Assembly (NCBI GenBank): GCA_037178625.1
Contig: CM074127.1
Coordinates: forward strand, 1,798,001-1,862,000
Direction of reading: 5' to 3'
Source: Skeletonema tropicum
Taxonomy: Eukaryota > Bacillariophyta > Thalassiosirophyceae > Thalassiosirales > Thalassiosiraceae
Length of the DNA: 64,000 nt
Positions within the stretch are counted from its first letter, which is position 1; every line of letters starts with the position of its first letter. The position numbers and the translations under genes are program-made. Shown here one piece after another: positions 21,353 to 33,100 of the stretch. Below the pieces are notes generated by a model that ran no database searches, had not been told where the DNA came from, and saw nothing but the letters and a program-made list of their open reading frames with translations.

Positions 21353-24300
21353 TTAAGTATTGCATTTGCCTTCGCCAACAGCCTCGAGAACACTTTCAAG
21401 CATAGCCTTTATTTCCTTCAGTTCCGTTCTCAAATCTTCCACCTGACGAGACAGCTCAGCTACGGTAGGGTCTGGCTTGCGGAACAACAATCTCATCACA
21501 AAAAAACTCGTCATTCCAAGTGCGAGTACCTTTGCTGGTTTTGGGAGAGACATAAACATGGCAGAGAATTGACTCCACAGGCTTTCGCTTTGAGCTTGCA
21601 TGTTTACGATTTCCTCTTCTACCACTTCCTGCGATAGCTCTTCTTCCGCCTCTTCCTCTGCATCTCCTGCATCAGCAAGTGCAGTGGCATTGTCGTCAGA
21701 TATGAGTACTTTCCTGATTTCTTCAAACAAGTCTAAATGAATTGGCTTTGTCTCGATTAAAGTGCCGCTCTTAATTTTCGAAGCAAACCTGTCGACAGTG
21801 TTGGGCACAGGACAACAATTATGAGTGTTATTGACGACGATGAAATACATATACACCGGCAAAATCACTTACATGCTTGATTTGATAAAGTTTACAAACA
21901 CCCCGGCGTCGATGGAGATATCATTTGCTCCGACTCTCCGCGCGGCCCAACGAACTTCAACGGCAAAGACATCAGAATAGGGAATGCCATCCATTTCAAC
22001 AGTCATCATAATGACACATTTGTCGTCCCCATCTTTACAGCAGTACTGCGTTTGAGTGACTCCCGCAACAGGAGGCCCGATGTATAAATGCGTCGTTCTC
22101 TTGAACTTGAATTTGACAATTCTCCTTTGGTGGAATCTCTCGCCTGACCACTTGTTTTCAAAGCCTTCCTCTGAATGCTCCCATTCTGTCACTGAAACAT
22201 CAAAACTGCCTTTCCTCTCAAGCCAGGGACTGTATAAAGGATTCATCTTGTCAGACCAACCTTTTTCGTAGTATGTCTCGATCGATACCCCCTTCAGTTT
22301 CTTCGTAAAGATTGGGTCCATCTTTCCAATGATTGGGTCCTTTGGAACATCCGGTAGCTTTGATTTTGGAGCAGATTCGGCTGAAACTTCTTCCGTAGCG
22401 GGGGTAGGCCCAATTTGTGCAGACTCGGTACTTTCGATAGAATCATCGATATTGTTGTCACTTAACACTCTGTCTATCAACTGCCTAAGTTCAGTACAGT
22501 CGATACGGTTCACTTTCAGCGAAAATCCAGAGTTGACGTCGTCTGAATTGTCGCAATCTTCAGTGACAAAGCGAGAGCGTTTGTCTTTGATACGTTTCTC
22601 GGCGGTATGCGTCCAAAACGTTAAATCGTTCGAGACAACAATTTTTGAATGAGCTTGCATCTCGCTCAAAGAGTCCGAGACAACTACTACCTGCCCATGT
22701 CGAAATCTATTAATTGCATCCACTGCGCACACAAGAGACTCTTGCATTAGCTCCCAGGTGCGGCGCTCGTCTGATTCATTCTTTGATATTGACGCTTCAG
22801 CTTCCGCAGAGTAAGTGGCAATGGCTTGCTCTTTTACACTCTTAGCGGCAGCAGCAGCTTCTGCTGCCTTCGCTTCTTTGGTCTCAGCCTCTTTGAGTTG
22901 CTCCATCACAACAGCTTGCCTTTGTTGAGGTGTAAGCATTTGATTCATTACATGTTCGCCGCCCCCCGGAAGGATCGAAAACATCTTTCCCATTGCTTTA
23001 TTCATTGATGGTGCCGCATTATTTTTTGGACTATTTACATTCTCAGCAGCGTTGTCATCCTCGAGTGTGGATAAACGTGCTTTCGCCTTTTGCAAGTCAA
23101 TCGAAAGTTGGCTATGCTTCAATTTGGCCTTTGTTTCGCCTTTTGCGGCATCGTTAAGGTATTTCCACCTAAATTCATCTCCGTCCTTCAAAGCTTTTAT
23201 CTCTTTGTCAGCTTGAAGCAGAATATTGTACAACTGTGAGTTCCCTCCTTTTACTTGCTTTGAAGCATCTCTCGCTAATTGCACTGTGGCTTTCAGTGCA
23301 TTGATGACGATAACCCAAGCACTCAACATAACTTCACCCTCATTCTTCTTCAATTGAGCTGCGAGAGGGCCCGACTTCTTACCGTCACTGTGATGAACAT
23401 TCATTTTGAAAAATTAGATATACAATATTCTTCCATCATTACAAACAGCAAGCAAACAAAGCCTAGAGACGTACCTTTTGTTGCCAACAAATCCATCGCT
23501 TTCAAGCCGACTTTGAATGTTAGCTGCGAAGCTTTCCAATGCATTCGCAATCCCCTCATTAAACGTAGAAATTAGCTTCAATGCCTTGAGTCTAGCAGAT
23601 TGGCGACCAACCAAAGATTTCATAGTATCTCGTAAATCTGCCAATTCATCCGGCAGATTCAAATGCTTTGTTTCATTAATCGATGGCCCAGTATCATCTG
23701 AAGTCGTTCGAAGCCGCCTAGGACTCTTGAAAATTTTAGGCGTCGATGGCGGGGGGGAATCTGTTGGGTTGCTGCTATCCAAATTTAATTCCAAGGGCTC
23801 TGCGGTGATGTCAAGAGCCATTTTGTCCATGGCTTGCCGAGTCATCTGAAGGAAACGCTCCAACGCTCCAATCATGAACAATAAACGTTTCTCTTCATTC
23901 TGTTGTGCAGCATCCAAAGCTTGTCGTTCGATCATCTTGAGCATCTGCCACAGCTGCATTCTCTGCCTCCACCAAGGCAACATATTTCTTCTCGGATGCT
24001 TCAATGTCAGCAAGGGCAGAAGCGACTGCTTCACAATTCTTCACCAGTCCGTGCGTGCTGCCAAACCTATTCAATGTTTCTTCCAAGCTCAATTCAACTT
24101 CACCATCTTCCACAGATTGCGGAAGCACTACCGCAGACGTTGTACCATTGTCACCACTGGACTTCCGTTTCGACCTTCTCGCATTGCGCAACGCATGAGC
24201 TGCCCCCTCTGCATCTTTCACATTCGCTTCGCAACGTTGCCTCATCTTTAACGCATCCTTCCGCGCTTGGAAGCATTTCAATCGACTTTCACTATAACGT

Positions 24301-25067
24301 GAGTAAACCTTTGCCCCCTCGTCTACCAGAGCGGCACTATACTCACTACAGGGGCGCACAATATCATTTTGTGTACATGCAGCCAAGTCATTGGTTTGTT
24401 TGACAAATGATAAGAAACAAGCATTGATATCTGTTGAAAAGACATCCAGGGGGGTTCCAGATGCTGCAGAATCAAGTGTAGGGCGCAATTTGAGCATGGC
24501 ATTACTCAGCTCGTCATTGAGGGTTGCAATGTCAGAGAGAAGCTGAGAACAATTCTTTCCAGAGCGAGATAGTACTTTGGTGCGATCGTATGCACTCTTC
24601 AAAGCTGTATTATTAAAGTGGGACAGATGCAATAATATGTGAGACTTCTAAATCGATCGCAGAGAAAACATACACAGTAAAAAAGATAACTTCTTACCCC
24701 ATCCGTGCATGTTTTGTTTCAGAGAGTTGATATCTGCTGCTGGAGTAAACACCGCCACACTTGAAGGGGTGCACAACACGTCTGACTCTGACCATCTTGG
24801 GTACGGTTCGCCATCATCAGAAATATCTTCCTTTGAATCAGAATTAATAGCGGTGGTGCTAATTTCAGCAATTTCATAATTGCTATCATCATCATCATCA
24901 TCGAAAGAGGAGTTTGCCAGCGGCACCGAAGAGTCATCAGGTGTCACTTCCTTCTTTTCCTCTACAGATGATGCATCGTCTTCTTCCAGCAGAGATCCCT
25001 CATTTCTTGCGTCCTCAAGCGCTCCACCATCAGAGCTGAATACCAAGGTTTCTTCATCTTTCGACAT
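21353..25067 (-). CDS. F-BAR-like / VASt / TM lipid-transfer protein with apparent frameshift
   Basis: Four exons: 25067-24698, 24604-23475, 23387-21873, 21788-21353. All junctions are GT-AG and keep frame, but exon 2 needs one +1 shift near 23940 (between VADAQD-type and IERQALD-type reading); with that, 1149 aa. Residues 1-120 are acidic and Ser-rich. About 125-380 is a helical F-BAR-like region. About 850-1015 is a VASt domain: a GVSIETYYEKGW start, a KFKFKRTTHLYIGPP core, and IDAGVFVNFIKSSMFASKI at the end, as in sterol-transfer Aster/Lam and plant VAD1-type proteins. A single TM (about 1089-1106) and a short coiled coil close the protein. Action at membrane contact sites is inferred. No clear GRAM domain is seen. 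Confidence 0.7.
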
Positions 25068-25584
25068 GATTAAGTTATCCGAGGTCTACACTGGGCTGTA
25101 GATGGGCATGGCGTGAGACTGATGATTATTATTATTTGATTGACCTATTCACGTCTAAGGTTTTGGGTATGTATGGTGTCAAGGGGCGGGCCTGGCGGCA
25201 CCTACGGGCTGCCGACGGGTGTCATTCAACAATTCTGTCCGGCCCTATCATATTTTGGCGGGAGCCGGGTTGCGACACCCATCCTGTCCGTGTTTTTATT
25301 GCAGTTTTGGATAGATCTAGTAGAGTACCATAGAGTATGTAAAAATTCGACCGGACATACTAAGGGAGAGCTAAAAAGTAAAGACTAACTCTACTAACCA
25401 TGTAAAGCGTTAGCGTACATGTAGGTAAGTTATACTTACTTAGTATGGCTAGTGGCTAGAGCTACTCGGAAAAACAGAATCTGTCCGTGGGCGGAAGAGT
25501 TGCGCTTTTTTTAAATCGACTACTAATTCCTACGTCCATGAATTAGAAATAAGCAGCTTAAAAAATAGAGTACAAACAAGCAAC
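25068..25584. other. Intergenic region
   Basis: Upstream of the BAR-VASt gene. It has short open frames without domain signals and a region of high G/C (25185-25280). No feature is supported. Confidence 0.4.
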
Positions 25585-25887
25585 TTAAAAAAATATGCGT
25601 ACAAACCAGGCTCGAGTTACGAGTTAGCTACATACGTTATGTAGGAAGAAGGAGGAAAGGGCACAGGAAGGGGGGGTTCCACCCCCCCTTTACCCCCCCC
25701 CCAATTCAGCTTATCTCGGACAAAATGTGAGAACCCTACCTCGCTTAAAAAATATGCGTACAAACCAGGCTCGAGTTACGAGTTAGCTACATAAGTACGT
25801 TAGGAAGAAGGAGGAAAGGGCACCGGAAGGGGGGGGTTCCACCCCCCCCTTTACCCCCCCCCAATTCAGCTTATCTCGGACAAAATG
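25585..25887. repeat. Direct repeat of a 143-bp unit next to the gap
   Basis: Two nearly identical copies, 25585-25727 and 25744-25887, each with a TATGCGTACAAACCAGGCTC start, a GGAAGAAGGAGGAAAGG stretch, a G-run/TTCCA/C-run hairpin, and an ATTCAGCTTATCTCGGAC end. The linker TGAGAACCCTACCTCG (25728-25743) reappears in inverse orientation at 25905-25920, directly at the start of the N run. This may be a true repeat array or an assembly artefact. Confidence 0.8.
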
Positions 25888-25920
25888 AGAAGCCTACTTA
25901 AGTACGAGGTAGGGTTCTCA

Positions 25921-26420
25921 NNNNNNNNNNNNNNNNNNNNNNNNNNNNNNNNNNNNNNNNNNNNNNNNNNNNNNNNNNNNNNNNNNNNNNNNNNNNNNNN
26001 NNNNNNNNNNNNNNNNNNNNNNNNNNNNNNNNNNNNNNNNNNNNNNNNNNNNNNNNNNNNNNNNNNNNNNNNNNNNNNNNNNNNNNNNNNNNNNNNNNNN
26101 NNNNNNNNNNNNNNNNNNNNNNNNNNNNNNNNNNNNNNNNNNNNNNNNNNNNNNNNNNNNNNNNNNNNNNNNNNNNNNNNNNNNNNNNNNNNNNNNNNNN
26201 NNNNNNNNNNNNNNNNNNNNNNNNNNNNNNNNNNNNNNNNNNNNNNNNNNNNNNNNNNNNNNNNNNNNNNNNNNNNNNNNNNNNNNNNNNNNNNNNNNNN
26301 NNNNNNNNNNNNNNNNNNNNNNNNNNNNNNNNNNNNNNNNNNNNNNNNNNNNNNNNNNNNNNNNNNNNNNNNNNNNNNNNNNNNNNNNNNNNNNNNNNNN
26401 NNNNNNNNNNNNNNNNNNNN
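25921..26420. other. Assembly gap (500 N)
   Basis: Exactly 500 undetermined bases, the usual placeholder for a gap of unknown or estimated length. It removes the 5' part of the EMC7 gene. Confidence 0.99.
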
Positions 26421-26835
26421 ATTGTTAGAGGATGCCATGGATTCACCGAAATGTATCGAATATGTGTATCCCGGAGCACCCAAGCAGGCCATGCCGCATC
26501 CACTGGAATTAACCGCACATGCCTCCTATCAATACTACGAAAAGCGTCAGGGCTTTAGTATCTTTAGCATTTTCAAGAATCCAATGATATTAATGATGTT
26601 ATTCACGGGGGGCATGTTATTCTTGTTGCCCAAGATGATGGAGGATATGGATCCAGAACAAAAGGAAATGATGCAGAAGCAGATGGAATTTCAGCAGGAT
26701 CCATCGAAGATGTTGACGAGTATGTTGAAGGGGTTGACTGGTGCGGAAGATGACGATGATGGTTATGTGCCAATGGAACGAAAGCCGTCGGCGAAGGCTG
26801 GAGGTAAGACTGTGCGGAGAGCGAAGCGTGATTAG
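26421..26835 (+). CDS. EMC7: ER membrane protein complex subunit 7, 3' fragment
   Basis: The last 137 codons are present; the rest is in the gap. The fragment shows the EMC7 C-terminus: a Pro-containing stretch (KQAMPHPLELTA), YQYYEKRQGFSIFSIFKNPM, one hydrophobic helix (ILMMLFTGGMLFLLPKMM), then MDPEQKEMMQKQMEF and a basic tail. EMC7 is a single-pass subunit of the ER insertase EMC, with a luminal beta-sandwich that should be encoded in the missing part. The match of the NPM-TM-PKxMExxDPE segment to the family is strong. Confidence 0.82.
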
Positions 26836-27139
26836 ATGCGTTGAAGATTTGGACCTTGTCTGTATTAAGAATGAGTTGAACTGAAGAATCCACAAAAATA
26901 AGCGAAAGAATACCAACCTCAGACATCTGTTCAGATCCAACAATTCTCCAAAACCAATGAGAATAAAATAAAAAATAGACAAAAAACTTGTAAAAAAGAA
27001 GAGTCGATAATTCAAGTGATGCGAAACACATCATGTGTTGCAAGCCAAAAAAATTGAATTGATACAATACAAAAAACTAGGTTTGAGAGAAGCTAATACT
27101 CCAAATAGATTATCAATCCATGTTACATACGTAACGGAG
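26836..27139. other. Intergenic, satellite left flank
   Basis: AT-rich 3' flank of EMC7 leading into the first degenerate satellite monomers. No gene is seen. Confidence 0.5.
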
Positions 27140-30100
27140 AAAAAAGTCACAAAAACCAGCTCATGCGCATATTGACGACGATAGAGAAACGATTTGGTAA
27201 AATGGAGTGCTGCTGGCCAGTCCACACTGGACCTCTCGTATCACCTGAAAACATGTAGCATCGCTTGAATTAAAGGAATCCTCCTGCGCAGTGCTAATGA
27301 GCTTGTATGGTATCTCCGCCGAATATGATTGGCCACTAGAAGCGGCTCATACGCGTATTGACGACCACAGATATGATTAGGTAGAAGGAGTGCAGCTGGC
27401 CAGCCCACATTGGACCTCTCAGATCGGCTAAGAGACAGTAGCATCGCTTGTATCAGAGCAATCCTCCCGCGCAGTGCTAATGAGCTTGTATGGTATCTCC
27501 GCCGAGTATAATGGGCCACTAGAAGCGGCTCTTGCGCGTATTGACGATGAAAGATACGATTTGGTAGAATGGAGTGCTGCTGGCCAGCCTCCACTGGACC
27601 TCTCAGATCGGCTACGAGACAGTAGCATAGCTTGTATCAGAGCAATCCTCCTGTGCAGTGCTAATGAGCTTGTATGGTATCTCCGCCGAGTATAATGGGC
27701 CACTAGAAGCGGCTCATGCGCGTATTGACGACCACAGATACGATTTCGTGGATTGTGGTGCTTCTGGCCAGCCCACATTGGACCTCTCTGATCGGCTAAG
27801 AGACTGTAGCATCGCTTGTATTAGAGCAAGGGTTCTGCACAGTGCCAATAAGCTTGTATGGTATCTCCGCCGAGTATAATGGGCCACTAGAAGCGGCTCA
27901 TGCGCGTATTAACGACCACAGATACGATTTGGTAGGATGGAGTGCTGCTGGCCAGCCCACATTGGACCTCTCAGATCGGCTAAGAGACTGTAGCATCGCT
28001 TGTATCAGAGCAAGGTGTATGGTATTATCGCTGACTATAATGGGCCACTAGAAGCGGCTCTTGCGCGTATTGACGATGAAAGATACGATTTGGTAGAATG
28101 GAGTGCTGCTGGCCAGCCTCCACTGGACCTCTCAGATCGGCTACGAGACAGTAGCATCGCTTGTATTAGAGCAATCCTCTTGTGCAGTGCTAATGAGCTT
28201 GTATGGTATTATCGCCGAGTATAATGGGCCACTAGAAGCGGCTCATGCGCGTATTGACGACCACAGATACGATTTCGTGGATTGTGGTGCTTCTGGCCAG
28301 CCCACATTGGACCTCTCAGATCGGCTAAGAGACTGTAGCATCGCTTGTATCAGAGCAAGGGTTCTGCACAGTGCTAATAAGCTTGTATGGTATTATCGCT
28401 GACTATAATGGGCCACTAGAAGCGGCTCATGCGCGTATTAACGACCACAGATACGATTTGGTAGGATGGAGTGCTGCTGGCCAGCCCACATTGGACCTCT
28501 CAGATCGGCTAGGGGACAGTAGCATCGCTTGTATCAGAGCAAAGGTTCTGTGCAGTGCTAATGCGCTTGTATGGTATCTCCGCCGAGTATAATGGGCCAC
28601 TAGAAGCGGCTCTTGCGCGTATTGACGATGAAAGATACGATTTGGTAGAATGGAGTGCTGCTGGCCAGCCTCCACTGGACCTCTCAGATCGGCTACGAGA
28701 CAGTAGCATAGCTTGTATCAGAGCAATCCTCCTGTGCAGTGCTAATGAGCTTGTATGGTATCTCCGCCGAGTATAATGGGCCACTAGAAGCGGCTCATGC
28801 GAGTATTGACGACCACAGATACGATTTCGTGGATTGTGGTGCTTCTGGCCAGCCCACATTGGACCTCTCAGATCGGCTAAGAGACTGTAGCATCGCTTGT
28901 ATCAGAGCAAGGGTTCTGCACAGTGCAAATAAGCTTGTATGGTATTATCGCTGACTATAATGGGCCACTAGAAGCGGCTCATGCGCGTATTAACGACCAC
29001 AGATACGATTTGGTAGGATGGAGTGCAGCTGGCCAGCCCACATTGGACCTCTCAGATCGGCTAGGGGACAGTAGCATCGCTTGTATCAGAGCAAAGGTTC
29101 TGTGCAGTGCTAATGCGCTTGTATGGTATCTCCGCCGAGTATAATGGGCCACTAGAAGCGGCTCTTGCGCGTATTGACGATGAAAGATACGATTTGGTAG
29201 AATGGAGTGCTGCTGGCCAGCCTCCACTGGACCTCTCAGATCGGCTACGAGACAGTAGCATAGCTTGTATCAGAGCAATCCTCCTGTGCAGTGCTAATGA
29301 GCTTGTATGGTATTATCGCCGAGTATAATGGGCCACTAGAAGCGGCTCATGCGAGTATTGACGACCACAGATACGATTTCGTGGATTGTGGTGCTTCTGG
29401 CCAGCCCACATTGGACCTCTCAGATCGGCTAAGAGACTGTAGCATCGCTTGTATCAGAGCAAGGGTTCTGCACAGTGCAAATAAGCTTGTATGGTATTAT
29501 CGCTGACTATAATGGGCCACTAGAAGCGGCTCATGCGCGTATTAACGACCACAGATACGATTTGGTAGGATGGAGTGCAGCTGGCCAGCCCACATTGGAC
29601 CTCTCAGATCGGCTAGGGGACAGTAGCATCGCTTGTATCAGAGCAAAGGTTCTGTGCAGTGCTAATGCGCTTGTATGGTATCTCCGCCGAGTATAATGGG
29701 CCACTAGAAGCGGCTCTTGCGCGTATTGACGATGAAAGATACGATTTGGTAGAATGGAGTGCTGCTGGCCAGCCTCCACTGGACCTCTCAGATCGGCTAC
29801 GAGACAGTAGCATAGCTTGTATCAGAGCAATCCTCCTGTGCAGTGCTAATGAGCTTGTATGGTATCTCCGCCGAGTATAATGGGCCACTAGAAGCGGCTC
29901 ATGCGAGTATTGACGACCACAGATACGATTTCGTGGATTGTGGTGCTTCTGGCCAGCCCACATTGGACCTCTCAGATCGGCTAAGAGACTGTAGCATCGC
30001 TTGTATCAGAGCAAGGGTTCTGCACAGTGCAAATAAGCTTGTATGGTATTATCGCTGACTATAATGGGCCACTAGAAGCGGCTCATGCGCGTATTAACGA

Positions 30101-33100
30101 CCACAGATACGATTTGGTAGGATGGAGTGCAGCTGGCCAGCCCACATTGGACCTCTCAGATCGGCTAGGGGACAGTAGCATCGCTTGTATCAGAGCAAAG
30201 GTTCTGTGCAGTGCTAATGCGCTTGTATGGTATCTCCGCCGAGTATAATGGGCCACTAGAAGCGGCTCTTGCGCGTATTGACGATGAAAGATACGATTTG
30301 GTAGAATGGAGTGCTGCTGGCCAGCCTCCACTGGACCTCTCAGATCGGCTACGAGACAGTAGCATAGCTTGTATCAGAGCAATCCTCCTGTGCAGTGCTA
30401 ATGAGCTTGTATGGTATCTCCGCCGAGTATAATGGGCCACTAGAAGCGGCTCATGCGAGTATTGACGACCACAGATACGATTTCGTGGATTGTGGTGCTT
30501 CTGGCCAGCCCACATTGGACCTCTCAGATCGGCTAAGAGACTGTAGCATCGCTTGTATCAGAGCAAGGGTTCTGCACAGTGCAAATAAGCTTGTATGGTA
30601 TTATCGCTGACTATAATGGGCCACTAGAAGCGGCTCATGCGCGTATTAACGACCACAGATACGATTTGGTAGGATGGAGTGCAGCTGGCCAGCCCACATT
30701 GGACCTCTCAGATCGGCTAGGGGACAGTAGCATCGCTTGTATCAGAGCAAAGGTTCTGTGCAGTGCTAATGCGCTTGTATGGTATCTCCGCCGAGTATAA
30801 TGGGCCACTAGAAGCGGCTCTTGCGCGTATTGACGATGAAAGATACGATTTGGTAGAATGGAGTGCTGCTGGCCAGCCTCCACTGGACCTCTCAGATCGG
30901 CTACGAGACAGTAGCATAGCTTGTATCAGAGCAATCCTCCTGTGCAGTGCTAATGAGCTTGTATGGTATCTCCGCCGAGTATAATGGGCCACTAGAAGCG
31001 GCTCATGCGAGTATTGACGACCACAGATACGATTTCGTGGATTGTGGTGCTTCTGGCCAGCCCACATTGGACCTCTCAGATCGGCTAAGAGACTGTAGCA
31101 TCGCTTGTATCAGAGCAAGGGTTCTGCACAGTGCAAATAAGCTTGTATGGTATTATCGCTGACTATAATGGGCCACTAGAAGCGGCTCATGCGCGTATTA
31201 ACGACCACAGATACGATTTGGTAGGATGGAGTGCAGCTGGCCAGCCCACATTGGACCTCTCAGATCGGCTAGGGGACAGTAGCATCGCTTGTATCAGAGC
31301 AAAGGTTCTGTGCAGTGCTAATGCGCTTGTATGGTATCTCCGCCGAGTATAATGGGCCACTAGAAGCGGCTCTTGCGCGTATTGACGATGAAAGATACGA
31401 TTTGGTAGAATGGAGTGCTGCTGGCCAGCCTCCACTGGACCTCTCAGATCGGCTACGAGACAGTAGCATAGCTTGTATCAGAGCAATCCTCCTGTGCAGT
31501 GCTAATGAGCTTGTATGGTATCTCCGCCGAGTATAATGGGCCACTAGAAGCGGCTCATGCGAGTATTGACGACCACAGATACGATTTCGTGGATTGTGGT
31601 GCTTCTGGCCAGCCCACATTGGACCTCTCAGATCGGCTAAGAGACTGTAGCATCGCTTGTATCAGAGCAAGGGTTCTGCACAGTGCTAATAAGCTTGTAT
31701 GGTATTATCGCTGACTATAATGGGCCACTAGAAGCGGCTCATGCGCGTATTAACGACCACAGATACGATTTGGTAGGATGGAGTGCTGCTGGCCAGCCCA
31801 CATTGGACCTCTCAGATCGGCTAGGGGACAGTAGCATCGCTTGTATCAGAGCAAAGGTTCTGTGCAGTGCTAATGCGCTTGTATGGTATCTCCGCCGAGT
31901 ATAATGGGCCACTAGAAGCGGCTCTTGCGCGTATTGACGATGAAAGATACGATTTGGTAGAATGGAGTGCTGCTGGCCAGCCTCCACTGGACCTCTCAGA
32001 TCGGCTACGAGACAGTAGCATAGCTTGTATCAGAGCAATCCTCCTGTGCAGTGCTAATGAGCTTGTATGGTATCTCCGCCGAGTATAATGGGCCACTAGA
32101 AGCGGCTCATGCGAGTATTGACGACCACAGATACGATTTCGTGGATTGTGGTGCTTCTGGCCAGCCCACATTGGACCTCTCAGATCGGCTAAGAGACTGT
32201 AGCATCGCTTGTATCAGAGCAAGGGTTCTGCACAGTGCTAATAAGCTTGTATGGTATTATCGCTGACTATAATGGGCCACTAGAAGCGGCTCATGCGCGT
32301 ATTAACGACCACAGATACGATTTGGTAGGATGGAGTGCTGCTGGCCAGCCCACATTGGACCTCTCAGATCGGCTAGGGGACAGTAGCATCGCTTGTATCA
32401 GAGCAAAGGTTCTGTGCAGTGCTAATGCGCTTGTATGGTATCTCCGCCGAGTATAATGGGCCACTAGAAGCGGCTCTTGCGCGTATTGATGATGAAAGAT
32501 ACGATTTGGTAGAATGGAGTGCTGCTGGCCAGCCTCCACTGGACCTCTCAGATCGGCTACGAGACAGTAGCATAGCTTGTATCAGAGCAAAGGTTCTGTG
32601 CAGTGCTAATGAGCTTGTATGGTATCTCCGCCGAGTATAATGGGCCACTAGAAGCGGCTCATGCGCGTATTGACGACCACAGATACGATTTCGTGGATTG
32701 TGGTGCTCCTGGCCAGCCCACATTGGACCTCTCAGATCGGCTAAGAGACTGTAGCATCGCTTGTATCAGAGCAAGGGTTCTGCACAGTGCTAATAAGCTT
32801 GTATGGTATTATCGCTGACTATAATGGGCCACTAGAAGCGGCTCATGCGTGTATTAACGACCACAGATACGATTTGGTAGGATGGAGTGCAGCTGGCCAG
32901 CCCACATTGGACCTCTCAGATCGGCTAGGGGACAGTAGCATCGCTTGTATCAGAGCAAAGGTTCTGTGCAGTGCTAATGCGCTTGTATGGTATCTCCGCC
33001 GAGTATAATGGGCCACTAGAAGCGGCTCTTGCGCGTATTGACGATGAAAGATACGATTTGGTAGAATGGAGTGCTGCTGGCCAGCCTCCACTGGACCTCT

